Assembly: GCA_964629165.1 (NCBI GenBank)
Contig: CAZVQJ010000123.1
Span: forward strand, 1-8,971
Length of the DNA: 8,971 bases
Direction: 5' to 3'
Origin: CAWVVV01 sp964629165
Lineage (GTDB): Bacteria; Verrucomicrobiota; Verrucomicrobiia; Opitutales; Oceanipulchritudinaceae
Position 1 is the stretch's first letter. Each line of letters starts with the position of its first letter. Shown here one piece after another: positions 1-6,822 of this stretch. The translations under genes and the position numbers were made by a program. Below the pieces are notes generated by a model. That model did not search any database. It saw nothing but the letters and a program-made list of their open reading frames with translations, and had not been told where the DNA came from.

Positions 1-190
1 GGCGGAAATCCTCGTTCACCCGGAACTTTCGTCCGGCGAGGGGATTGATCATGCCCGGGGCCATCGGCGAAGCCGCATTCGGATACCGTTCATCGGCGAC
101 AACGACCCGGGCGCCGCGCAGTTCGAGAGCGTGGGCAAGGAGCACACCGGCGAGTCCGGCTCCGAGGATTCCAAAGTCTGCATGCTCCAT
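1..190 (-). CDS. FAD-dependent oxidoreductase (DAO-like), N-terminal fragment
   Basis: Partial gene: the first 63 codons are present and the rest lies beyond the left edge. The protein begins MEHADFGILGAGLAG, a beta strand followed by the dinucleotide-binding GxGxxG motif (residues 10-15). An acidic residue follows the second strand (VVVADE, about 28-33), as expected for binding the ribose of FAD. A second conserved stretch, GMINPLAGRKF (about 46-56), resembles the 'GxxNPxxGR' segment of glycine-oxidase or DAO-type flavoproteins. The start is well fixed: ATG at 190-188 is the only usable start between it and the in-frame stop of the upstream gene at 235-233. No clear ribosome binding site precedes it. 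It lies 42 bases after the GspF-like gene on the same strand, so the two may be co-transcribed. The substrate cannot be told from the fragment. Family assignment is fairly sure; function is unknown. Confidence 0.82.
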   Translation of the reverse strand, partial: MEHADFGILGAGLAGVLLAHALELRGARVVVADERYPNAASPMAPGMINPLAGRKFRVNEDFR

Positions 191-232
191 CGCCGACGGA
201 AGCTGGCGACAGCCTGATGGCGGCGCAAGCGA

Positions 233-1213
233 TCAGCCAATCATCTCGAGGATCGTGTCTAGGTACTGGCTATAGACTCGTACCATCGCCAATCCGACCA
301 TCACCGCGATCCCGAGAAATAACAGTTTGGGATACCAGAAGCCGAGCAGGGCAATCCGGATGGCCGCCTTGCGCCGATACTGCTGAGCGAGTTCCGGAAG
401 AACAGAGTGAAGCTGCCCCGTCCCTTCGGCGGTCTCATAACGCTGCTGGAACTCCTCCGGAAAGACCGCCATTGCGGGCATCAGTGCGGACAGCGGCTTT
501 CCTGCCTCCAGTACCCGGATCCGGGCAAGCACGGCGGGAGCAATCCGGTGGTCGCCGACGGCGAGGGCGGCCACCCCGACGCATTCGCTGTAGCGCGCCC
601 CGGACTCGAGGAGAGCATCGAGGACAGAGGCGAAACGAGCGAGAGCCCGCGCGGACAAGTAGGCCCCGACACCCGGCACAAGGCGTGCCAGCCAGTGCGC
701 GGCGTGCGGGAATTTCCGGTGCACGAGGAAGAGCAGGCAGAGGCTGGCCCAGAGGAGGATCAGGCCGATGCCCACGCGTGCCCCGTAGGCCCCAATCGTC
801 AATTGAGGAGCTTCCCCCGCTGAGATCGTCATGAGGGCGGGAACCGGAATGACAAGGACCGCGAAGTGGAGCAGAAGAAAAGGATAGATGGCGGCCAGGA
901 GGAGTGCCTGGCGACTTTTTGCCAGTGCTTTCTGCTCGGCCGAGAGCCGATCGAGCATTTCCGGGAGTTTTCCGGAGGAGGCGCCCGCCGAGAGGACCAG
1001 GCGGTCACCCTGCGGCAACCATTCGGGGGCATCCGCGAGAATCTCATCGAGGGAATCTCCCGCACGCAGGCGGCCCGCCATCCGCCGACGATCGTCCGGC
1101 GGGGGGCCCGCACAGTTTTCGAGCGCCGTCGCCACGTCCATTCCGGCGACCAGGCTCTGCCGCAATTGCAGATACCACGCCGATAGGCGCGCAGGCGAAA
1201 TCTTTGCACTCAC
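233..1213 (-). CDS. Type II secretion / type IV pilus inner-membrane platform protein, GspF/PilC family
   Basis: The product is 326 residues, shorter than the roughly 400 usual for GspF or PilC, mainly because the N-terminal extension is missing. Two T2SSF repeats are visible. The first (about 8-128) has 'LRQSLVAGMDVATALE' and 'LSAGASSGKLPEMLDRL', and ends in a membrane segment (about 103-128). A second hydrophobic segment follows (about 145-164). The second repeat (about 190-313) has 'LDALLESGARYSECVGVAA', 'FPEEFQQRYETAEGTGQL' and a final membrane segment (about 295-313). Proteins of this family form the inner-membrane platform that couples a secretion or pilus ATPase to pseudopilin assembly. 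No ATPase, pseudopilin or secretin gene is visible here, so the partner machine is unknown. The start is GTG at 1213, just ahead of the first conserved repeat. No Shine-Dalgarno motif precedes it, and the frame stays open upstream to a stop near 1270. Family call is strong; the role is inferred. Confidence 0.88.
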   Translation of the reverse strand: MSAKISPARLSAWYLQLRQSLVAGMDVATALENCAGPPPDDRRRMAGRLRAGDSLDEILADAPEWLPQGDRLVLSAGASSGKLPEMLDRLSAEQKALAKSRQALLLAAIYPFLLLHFAVLVIPVPALMTISAGEAPQLTIGAYGARVGIGLILLWASLCLLFLVHRKFPHAAHWLARLVPGVGAYLSARALARFASVLDALLESGARYSECVGVAALAVGDHRIAPAVLARIRVLEAGKPLSALMPAMAVFPEEFQQRYETAEGTGQLHSVLPELAQQYRRKAAIRIALLGFWYPKLLFLGIAVMVGLAMVRVYSQYLDTILEMIG

Positions 1214-1328
1214 AGGAGATATATCGGTCTTCGAGCGGGGATGAGCATCGTTTTCGCGCTTGCGCGCCTATCTTCAAGAGGCTTCCGCAGCCCTTGCAAC
1301 CGGCAGGCTTCGCTGGCACCGTGTCGCC
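1214..1328. promoter_or_regulatory. Divergent intergenic region between the GspF-like and FAH-family genes
   Basis: This 115-base gap separates two genes transcribed away from each other, so promoters for both should lie here or slightly inside the genes. An AT-rich patch (GATATATC at about 1218-1225) could serve as a -10 element for the leftward gene, but I found no convincing -35 element at the right distance. A short GC-rich inverted repeat (CGCG, loop CTTG, CGCG at 1255-1266) is present without a terminator-like T tract. No regulator site is recognisable. The call rests on gene orientation only. Confidence 0.35.
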
Positions 1329-2138
1329 ATGAAGATCTGGCGAGTCGAAACGTTTTCCGGAACGACATGGGCGGCCTCGGAAGGAGACGAGAAGGCCCCG
1401 CTGCAACGCATCGACGGTGATCTCTTCGGCCCGTGGACAGTGACAGATGAGCCAATCGAGGATTTCACCATCCTGGCGCCCCTTGTGCCTCCCGCAATTT
1501 TCTGCATCGGACAGAACTATCGCGCCCATGCGGCGGAGCTGAAGGCGCAGCTGAGCGAGTTTCCAACCGTCTTCATGAAAAACCCGCATGCGGTGGTCGC
1601 ACCGGGAGTTCCCATTCAATTACCCCGCGCCCTGCGTAGTGAAAAGGTGGATTATGAGGTCGAACTTGCCGTTGTGATCGGGCGTCCCTGCCGCAATGCG
1701 GGGCACGACGAGGCATTGAACTACGTGCTCGGCTACACGATCGCAAACGACGTGTCCGCCCGCGACTGGCAAAAAGAGTGGGGCGGCGGTCAGTTTTGCC
1801 GTGGGAAAAGTTTCGATACCTTCTGTCCGATGGGTCCCTGCATCGCCACGACAGGCGCGATCAGCACCCCCGACGCCCTTTCTCTCCGCACATGGGTGAA
1901 CGGAGAGCTGCGGCAGGAAGCGTCCACCGCCGACATGATTCACTCGGTCGCTGACCTGATCGTATTCCTGAGCGGAAGCACGACGCTCGCCCCCGGAACC
2001 GTCATCATGACGGGCACCCCGAGCGGCGTCGGAATGGGGATGCGTCCGCCCCGGTTTCTGCAAGCAGACGACCAGGTCCGGATGGAAATCGAGGGCATCG
2101 GCCAATTGGAGAATCGTGTCATCGAGGAGCCCGTTTGA
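1329..2138 (+). CDS. Fumarylacetoacetate hydrolase (FAH) family protein
   Basis: A 269-residue enzyme of the FAH superfamily, metal-dependent hydrolases, isomerases and decarboxylases acting on beta-diketo or 2-oxo acids. Visible hallmarks are CIGQNYRAHAAE (59-70), with the His-Glu pair of the lid region; VDYEVELAVVIG (107-118), giving metal ligands E110 and E112; ANDVSARDWQ (139-148), giving the third ligand D141; GKSFDTFCPMGP (159-170); and the closing GTVIMTGTPSGVG (223-235). The metal site looks intact, so an active enzyme is expected. The frame is open from 1260, but ATG at 1329 gives MKIWRVET, a normal family N-terminus, so that start is chosen. The ribosome binding site is weak. Relatives include 2,4-diketo-3-deoxy-L-fuconate hydrolase, homoprotocatechuate-pathway isomerase/decarboxylase and acylpyruvases; the sequence alone does not separate these. 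It is 63 bases ahead of the small gene at 2202 and may share its transcript. Confidence 0.88.
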   Translation: MKIWRVETFSGTTWAASEGDEKAPLQRIDGDLFGPWTVTDEPIEDFTILAPLVPPAIFCIGQNYRAHAAELKAQLSEFPTVFMKNPHAVVAPGVPIQLPRALRSEKVDYEVELAVVIGRPCRNAGHDEALNYVLGYTIANDVSARDWQKEWGGGQFCRGKSFDTFCPMGPCIATTGAISTPDALSLRTWVNGELRQEASTADMIHSVADLIVFLSGSTTLAPGTVIMTGTPSGVGMGMRPPRFLQADDQVRMEIEGIGQLENRVIEEPV

Positions 2139-2201
2139 TCGGATCCTCTCCGAGCCGTCCGCAGTCTTGACCCCGGCCCACAAAACTGGACCGGTAGACC
2201 C

Positions 2202-2444
2202 ATGTCGTCACCGCAGGAAAAGAACTTCGAAGATTACAAGAAGGCTGAAGCCAAGGCTCTGGAGCTGCTCGCAGAGATGAAGAAGACGAGCGCGCGGAAG
2301 GTGGATATTGAACTGGCTCTGCTGGTGGCCCTCTTCGAACTGCACAAGGGCGTGCTCCCACCCGAGACGGTTGCCAATATTGTTCAGGGACACTTGCAGA
2401 CCCTCATCCCGTTTTACGGGGGCGCTCCTTCAGACGCCAACTAA
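2202..2444 (+). CDS. Uncharacterised 80-residue protein
   Basis: I do not recognise this protein. It starts MSSPQEKNFEDY and looks entirely helical. Residues about 5-29 form a highly charged Lys/Glu/Ala-rich helix that could be a coiled coil. Residues 34-49 form a more hydrophobic helix (DIELALLVALFELHKG). After a Pro-Pro turn at 53-54, a third helix runs to about 69, followed by a short polar tail. There is no signal peptide, no membrane segment of normal length, and no Cys or His cluster suggesting metal binding. It probably is a real gene: it fills the gap between two firm genes with little overlap, and its composition is protein-like. It follows the FAH gene by 63 bases on the same strand. 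Its TAA stop overlaps the stop of the converging regulator gene. A weak Shine-Dalgarno region precedes the ATG. Possible roles are a small adaptor or dimerising protein, but nothing in the sequence decides this. Confidence 0.62.
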   Translation: MSSPQEKNFEDYKKAEAKALELLAEMKKTSARKVDIELALLVALFELHKGVLPPETVANIVQGHLQTLIPFYGGAPSDAN

Positions 2445-3544
2445 CCGGCTTTTTCCGCTCGGCCCCCGCGCTGCGGGCGCGAGGCCCCTACGTCCGGGAG
2501 CGGCTTCGGGAGGCTCCGCACGGTCTCTCCATCCACCCAGGTAGGGCCAATCAACGTGCCCCGGGGATAGGGAGGCGCGCCGCGCTCTCCGTGGTGGGTC
2601 ATGGAGATGAGCAGATCGATGGCCGCTTCTCCCACCATGTCGTTCCGTTGATTCATTCCCGCCCAACGAGGGCGATTGGCGCGCCACTCGAGCTGAATCA
2701 GACCCATGTCCTCCGGCACCCGGACCTCGAATGCCCGCAGCCAGTCACGCACGACATTGTAGAGGGTGAAAATCACATCGGGCCGTTCGCTTTCCAGCCA
2801 CTCCCGGAAAAGCGTCGGATCCTGGTGGGCTTCACTCACCCGGGTGAATGGCCGCAGGCGTGCTGCCGGGCGCAGGTGAAGCTGGCCGGTCGCATACCCC
2901 GCGCTGAAGCGATGATCCACCAGGCGATCGATCTCGCCGTCGAGGACAATTCCCGGACGCTCGTAGCCGCGTTCGAGGGATCGTTCAAACGCCCGCAGGG
3001 CCACGATATGATGATCCACGCACGCGAAGGAGAGGGCGGGATCCCGCGTACGCACGCCTGTCACCACGCACGGAAACGCATCGATCAGCGGGAGAATGTG
3101 GGGGGGAAGCCGGTTCTGCTTCATCAGGCCCACGATGACGACACCGAGGATTCCCCGGTGCCGGAGGATTTGCACCCAGCGCTGCGCCGTCACTTCCGGA
3201 TCATGCATCCAGAATGTGTTGATCGCATAGCCCAGCGCGGAGGCGCGGCGCGTGCAGCCCGCGACGTAGGGAGGGATCGTCGCGTGGTTCCGAAAAGCGT
3301 CCGGATCCGGATGAGCGTTAAAAAGCGCCAGGGTTCCCATCGATCCGGTGTGCGCTCGCTTGCGGATCTGTGACATGAGCGCACCCAAGGCGGGATTTCG
3401 CTGGTAACCCATCTCCGCCGCAAGCGCCTCCACCCGCGCCCGCGTCTTCGCCGACACCCGCGGATCATGGCGCAACGCAAGGGAAACCGCGTTTTTCGAG
3501 AGCCCCGCCCGCTCCGCAATATCCTTCAACGATGGATTTCCCAT
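2441..3544 (-). CDS. LacI-family transcriptional regulator, probable controller of the arabinose genes
   Basis: A 367-residue repressor-type protein. The N-terminal DNA-binding domain is clear: the helix-turn-helix spans residues 6-25 (LKDIAERAGLSKNAVSLALR), followed by VSAKTRARVEALAAEMGY (30-47). The usual hinge ending in 'ARSL' is replaced by NPALGALMSQIRKR (50-63). The rest is a periplasmic-binding-protein-like sensor domain: TLALFNAH (71-78), GILGVVIVGL (131-140), a sensor-domain turn at CVVTGVRTRD (159-168), DVIFTLYN (256-263) and GLIQLEW (281-287). The ATG at 3544 is the natural family start; no Shine-Dalgarno motif precedes it, only an AT-rich leader. It is divergent from araB, with about 64 bases between the chosen starts, the classic arrangement for local control. 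That it senses L-arabinose or a derivative is inferred from position alone. Its last residues overlap the stop codon of the converging small gene. Confidence 0.9.
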   Translation of the reverse strand: MGNPSLKDIAERAGLSKNAVSLALRHDPRVSAKTRARVEALAAEMGYQRNPALGALMSQIRKRAHTGSMGTLALFNAHPDPDAFRNHATIPPYVAGCTRRASALGYAINTFWMHDPEVTAQRWVQILRHRGILGVVIVGLMKQNRLPPHILPLIDAFPCVVTGVRTRDPALSFACVDHHIVALRAFERSLERGYERPGIVLDGEIDRLVDHRFSAGYATGQLHLRPAARLRPFTRVSEAHQDPTLFREWLESERPDVIFTLYNVVRDWLRAFEVRVPEDMGLIQLEWRANRPRWAGMNQRNDMVGEAAIDLLISMTHHGERGAPPYPRGTLIGPTWVDGETVRSLPKPLPDVGASRPQRGGRAEKAG

Positions 3545-3608
3545 TAAAATGACTGTAAAGCACGGGCGCTGTTTATCAACCCCCTTTCCGCCCGCCAGTC
3601 TCCTCCTC
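3545..3608. promoter_or_regulatory. Divergent lacI-araB control region
   Basis: This 64-base stretch separates the regulator from araB if araB starts at GTG 3609. It must contain control signals for both genes unless promoters extend into the coding regions. An imperfect inverted arrangement is visible: TGTAAAGC (3554-3561) on the left and GCTGTTTATCA (3568-3578) on the right. Both carry a TAAA/TTTA core and a GC step toward the centre, as in many LacI-family operators, but the two halves differ by insertions and the centre is not a perfect palindrome. I found no -35/-10 pair with normal spacing on either strand. Treat the operator as a weak candidate. Confidence 0.35.
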
Positions 3609-5300
3609 GTGCAAACTCCAGCCTACTCCCTCGGTCTTGATTTTGGTACAAACTCCGTGCGCGCCCTCCTTGTGCGATGCTCCGACGGTGCGGAAGCCGG
3701 TGTCGGCGAGTTCGTCTATCCAAGCGGGCACCAGGGGATTCTCATCGATCCGCATGACCCCCACCTTGCACGACAGAATCCCATGGATTATCTGGAGGGG
3801 ATTCGCCAGACGGTCAGTACCGCGATCGCGGAAGCAAAGCGGCAACACGATGATTTTTCGCCCGCCCGGGTGATCGGGATCGGTGTCGATACAACGGGAT
3901 CGTCCCCCATGCCGGTGGACGCCGGGAACCGGCCCCTCGCCGAGCACCCCGAGTTCGCCGATAACCTCGCGGCCCAATGCTGGCTCTGGAAGGACCACAC
4001 TTCGCATGCCGAAGCCGCAGAAATTACCCGGCTGGCGCGTGAACACCGCCCGCAGTACATTGCCAAATGTGGCAATACGTATTCCTCCGAGTGGTGGTGG
4101 AGCAAGATCTGGCACTGTCTGAAAGTAGCTCCTGAAGTATTTGACGCAGCCGCGAGCTGGGTAGAAATCGCCGATTGGATCCCGTCAGTCCTGGCGGGGG
4201 TGAAAGAGCCGGCCGGGATCAAGCGGGGCGTCTGCGCGGCAGGGCACAAGGCGTTTTATGCGGACCAGTGGGGCGGGTTGCCGGACAAGGAATTCCTCAC
4301 CCTTCTCGACCCCAAGCTCGCCCAGTTGCGGGATCGCCTCTATGAAAAGGCCTACGACGCCTCCGTTCCGGCGGGGACACTCTCGGCTGAATGGGCGGAG
4401 AAACTTGGCCTGCCGACAGGCATTCCGATCGCAATCGGAGAGTTCGACGTGCATTACGGAGCGATTGGAAGCGGTGTCCGCGAAGGGGTCCTCGTAAAGG
4501 CGATCGGAACGTCCACCTGTGACTGCACGGTCTCGGCCGAAGGCGAGGATATTACCGACGTGCCCGGCATCTGTGGCATCGTCTCGGGCTCGATCCTGCC
4601 GAACCGTTACGGGATTGAGGCGGGCCAGTCCGCGGTCGGCGACCTTTTCAAATGGTGGGTGGAGGTTGTCCTCGAGGGTGACGGCAAAACGCACCGAGAG
4701 CTCCGCGAAGCGGTCGAGAAGCAGCTCCCGGGAGAACATGGCCTCCTCGCGCTCGACTGGAACAACGGCAACCGCACGATTCTCGTCGACCAGCGCCTCA
4801 CCGGTTTGCTGGTCGGGCAGACACTGCACACCACGCAGGCCGAAATCTATCGGGCCCTGATCGAGGCAACCGCTTTCGGGGCCCGGATCATCGTTGAGCG
4901 ACTGGCCGATTACGGGGTGCCGATCGAGCGGATTATCTGCTGCGGGGGCATTGCGGAGAAGGACAGCATGCTGATGCAGATCTACGCCGATGTCACCGGG
5001 CGCCGGATGGAGGTTTCCCGTTCCGCGCAAACATGCGCCCTCGGATCTGCGATTGCGGCGGCCGTGCTGGCAGGAGAAGAAGTCGGTGGACACGCCACTC
5101 TCGAGCAAGCACAGGCGGCGATGACCGGCGTGAAAGAGCGGGCTTTCGAACCCGATCCCCAACGGCATGAAGTTTACAATCGCCTTTACGAGCTCTACCG
5201 AAAACTCCATGATGCCTTCGGAGGCGTCTCCACGGAAGATCTCGGCTCCGTCATGAAAGACCTCCTTTCAATCCAGGCGGAGGCAAAACGCAGCCGGTAG
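3609..5300 (+). CDS. araB: Ribulokinase
   Basis: Phosphorylates L-ribulose with ATP to L-ribulose-5-phosphate, the second step of L-arabinose catabolism in the cytoplasm. It is an FGGY-family sugar kinase of 563 residues from the chosen start, close to the usual AraB length. Key segments are the phosphate-binding strand LGLDFGTNSVRALLV (8-22); IGIGVDTTGSSPMPVD (89-104); CWLWKDHTSHAEA (124-136); CAAGHKAFY (209-217); GEFDVHYGAIGSGV (277-290), with D280 the likely catalytic base; AIGTSTCDC (298-306); GIEAGQSAVGD (335-345); and the adenosine-binding CCGGIAEKDSMLMQIYADV (444-462). GTG 3609 is preferred: the frame is open from ATG 3549, but that start would add 20 residues foreign to the family and leave only four bases to the regulator's start codon. 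There is no Shine-Dalgarno motif. It heads the operon, with araA 19 bases downstream. Confidence 0.95.
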   Translation: MQTPAYSLGLDFGTNSVRALLVRCSDGAEAGVGEFVYPSGHQGILIDPHDPHLARQNPMDYLEGIRQTVSTAIAEAKRQHDDFSPARVIGIGVDTTGSSPMPVDAGNRPLAEHPEFADNLAAQCWLWKDHTSHAEAAEITRLAREHRPQYIAKCGNTYSSEWWWSKIWHCLKVAPEVFDAAASWVEIADWIPSVLAGVKEPAGIKRGVCAAGHKAFYADQWGGLPDKEFLTLLDPKLAQLRDRLYEKAYDASVPAGTLSAEWAEKLGLPTGIPIAIGEFDVHYGAIGSGVREGVLVKAIGTSTCDCTVSAEGEDITDVPGICGIVSGSILPNRYGIEAGQSAVGDLFKWWVEVVLEGDGKTHRELREAVEKQLPGEHGLLALDWNNGNRTILVDQRLTGLLVGQTLHTTQAEIYRALIEATAFGARIIVERLADYGVPIERIICCGGIAEKDSMLMQIYADVTGRRMEVSRSAQTCALGSAIAAAVLAGEEVGGHATLEQAQAAMTGVKERAFEPDPQRHEVYNRLYELYRKLHDAFGGVSTEDLGSVMKDLLSIQAEAKRSR

Positions 5301-5319
5301 AATTTTTCATTCATCCATT

Positions 5320-6822
5320 ATGTCCCCTTATCCTGAACTGGAACTCTGGTTTCTCACCGGAACACAGCATCTCTACGGTCCTGAAACGCTGGCCGAGGTG
5401 GCGCGCGATGCCGAGAAGGTCGCCAATGCCCTCGATCTCGATCCGGTGATTCCCCTGCGAGTCGTTTTCAAGCCGATCCTGACCGGACCCGACGGCATCC
5501 GGCGCGTCTGCCTCGATGCCAGCGCGGATGATCGCTGCGCCGGTGTCATCACCTGGATGCACACGTTTTCGCCCGCGAAGATGTGGATCAATGGGCTGAA
5601 GGTGCTGACGAAGCCGATCTGCCATTTCCATACCCAGTTTCACCGCGACATCCCGTGGGACAGCATCGACATGGATTACATGAACCTGCACCAATCGGCC
5701 CATGGCGGGCGCGAGTTCGGGTTCATCGGTTCGCGGATGGATCTCCGCCGCAAGGTCGTTGTCGGCCATTGGGAGGACGCCGACGCGCGCGCCGAGCTTG
5801 GGGCATGGGCACGGGTGGCAGCGGCCTGGCAGGATATCCAGACGCTCAAGGTCGTGCGCTTCGGAGACAACATGCGCCAGGTCGCCGTGACTGAAGGGGA
5901 CAAGGTCGAAGCGGAAATCGTTTTCGGCATGTCGGTCAATACCCATGGGATCGGTGATCTCGTGACGGTCGTGAACGGCATCAGCGACAGTGAAGTCGAT
6001 CGCCTTTGCCGGGAGTATGAGGAATCTTATGACGTCATGAAGAGCCTGCGAAAGGGTGGCGACCGTCATGATTCCCTTCGTACGACCGCGCGGATCGAGG
6101 CAGGTCTTCGCCAGTTCCTCACAGACGGCGGATTCGGTGCCTTTACGGATACTTTTGAAGACCTTCACGGCTTGGATCAGCTTCCTGGATTGCCCGTCCA
6201 GCGACTGATGGCGGAAGGCTACGGATTCGGGGGCGAAGGAGACTGGAAGCACGCTGCCCTTGTTCGTACGCTCAAGACAATGACGCGGGGCGCGGATCGC
6301 GGGACGAGTTTCATGGAGGACTATACCTATCACCTCCATCCCGACGGAATGCGATGCCTCGGTGCGCACATGCTCGAGATCTGCCCATCGATCGCCAAGG
6401 ACCGGCCGCGTTGTGAGGTGCACCCGCTGGGGATCGGGGGCAAGGCCGACCCCGTTCGTCTGGTCTTCGATGGCCATGCCGGGAAAGCGGTCAACGTCTC
6501 CCTGATCGACCTCGGTCACCGTTTTCGCCTGCTCGTGAATCGCATCGACGCGGTCGAGACGCCGGCGGAGCTTCCGAAGCTGCCGGTCGCGCGGGTGCTC
6601 TGGGACGTGAAGCCTGATCTCAAGACCGGCGCAGCCTCATGGATTCAGGCGGGCGGTGCCCACCATACGTGTTTCAGTTACTCCGTGGAGATCGAGCAAC
6701 TCGTTGATTTTGCCGAGATTGCCGGCGTCGAGCTTGTCGTCATCGATGAAAAAACGGAATTGCGCCAGCTGCGGCAGGAACTGCGCTGGAGCGAAGCCTA
6801 CTTTGGAGGAAGGCGCCCCTGA
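5320..6822 (+). CDS. araA: L-arabinose isomerase
   Basis: Interconverts L-arabinose and L-ribulose, the entry step of the pathway; a cytoplasmic metal-dependent (usually Mn2+) enzyme. At 500 residues it has the same length as the E. coli enzyme and aligns with it end to end. The start MSPYPELELWFLTGTQHLYG is the family signature N-terminus. The active-site residues sit at expected places: E306 in GYGFGGEGDWK, E333 in GTSFMEDYTYHL, H350 in GAHMLEICPSIA, and the histidine pair H448-H449 in GGAHHTCFS (equivalent to H449/H450 of E. coli). HFHTQFHRDIPW (102-113) and NLHQSAHGGREFGFI (122-136) are further conserved blocks. ATG 5320 follows a T/A/C-rich leader without a Shine-Dalgarno motif. The gene lies 19 bases after araB, and its TGA overlaps the ATG of araD by one base, so the three are almost certainly one transcript. 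Confidence 0.97.
   Translation: MSPYPELELWFLTGTQHLYGPETLAEVARDAEKVANALDLDPVIPLRVVFKPILTGPDGIRRVCLDASADDRCAGVITWMHTFSPAKMWINGLKVLTKPICHFHTQFHRDIPWDSIDMDYMNLHQSAHGGREFGFIGSRMDLRRKVVVGHWEDADARAELGAWARVAAAWQDIQTLKVVRFGDNMRQVAVTEGDKVEAEIVFGMSVNTHGIGDLVTVVNGISDSEVDRLCREYEESYDVMKSLRKGGDRHDSLRTTARIEAGLRQFLTDGGFGAFTDTFEDLHGLDQLPGLPVQRLMAEGYGFGGEGDWKHAALVRTLKTMTRGADRGTSFMEDYTYHLHPDGMRCLGAHMLEICPSIAKDRPRCEVHPLGIGGKADPVRLVFDGHAGKAVNVSLIDLGHRFRLLVNRIDAVETPAELPKLPVARVLWDVKPDLKTGAASWIQAGGAHHTCFSYSVEIEQLVDFAEIAGVELVVIDEKTELRQLRQELRWSEAYFGGRRP
6805..6810 (+). promoter_or_regulatory. Shine-Dalgarno site of araD
   Basis: GGAGGA lies inside the 3' end of araA, 11 bases before the araD ATG. It stands out because the starts of lacI, araB, araA and galM in this window have no such motif. 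Together with the TGATG stop-start overlap it supports re-initiation or coupled translation of araD. Confidence 0.65.

Noticed and set aside
49..240. 63-residue minus-strand open frame at the left edge
   Set aside because: The adjacent minus-strand frame starting at 190 encodes a clear GxGxxG flavoprotein N-terminus; this one is its out-of-frame shadow.
217..834. 205-residue plus-strand open frame opposite the GspF-like gene
   Set aside because: Arg/Pro/Ser-rich low-complexity translation opposite a gene with clear T2SSF repeats.
1255..1266. CGCG-CTTG-CGCG inverted repeat in the divergent gap
   Set aside because: Four-base-pair stem with the T run on the wrong side for a rightward terminator; probably chance in GC-rich DNA.
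2465..2477. CCCGC/GCGGG hairpin near the convergent gene ends as a terminator
   Set aside because: It lies inside the regulator's coding region, has a five-base-pair stem and no T tract after it on either strand; the T5 run at 2450-2454 precedes rather than follows it on the plus strand.
2591..3373. 260-residue plus-strand open frame opposite the regulator gene
   Set aside because: Mirror frame of a clear LacI-family gene with no domain and skewed Arg/His content.
3554..3577. TGTAAA and TTTATC as a -35/-10 promoter pair for araB
   Set aside because: Spacing is only 12 bases, far below the usual 16-18, and matches to consensus are poor.
4185..5210. 341-residue minus-strand open frame opposite araB
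   Set aside because: A shadow of the GC-rich araB codons with no recognisable domain; the ribulokinase on the other strand is certain.
5311..6519. 402-residue minus-strand open frame opposite araA
   Set aside because: Long but antisense to an unmistakable L-arabinose isomerase; its His/Arg/Asp-rich composition is typical of a mirrored frame.
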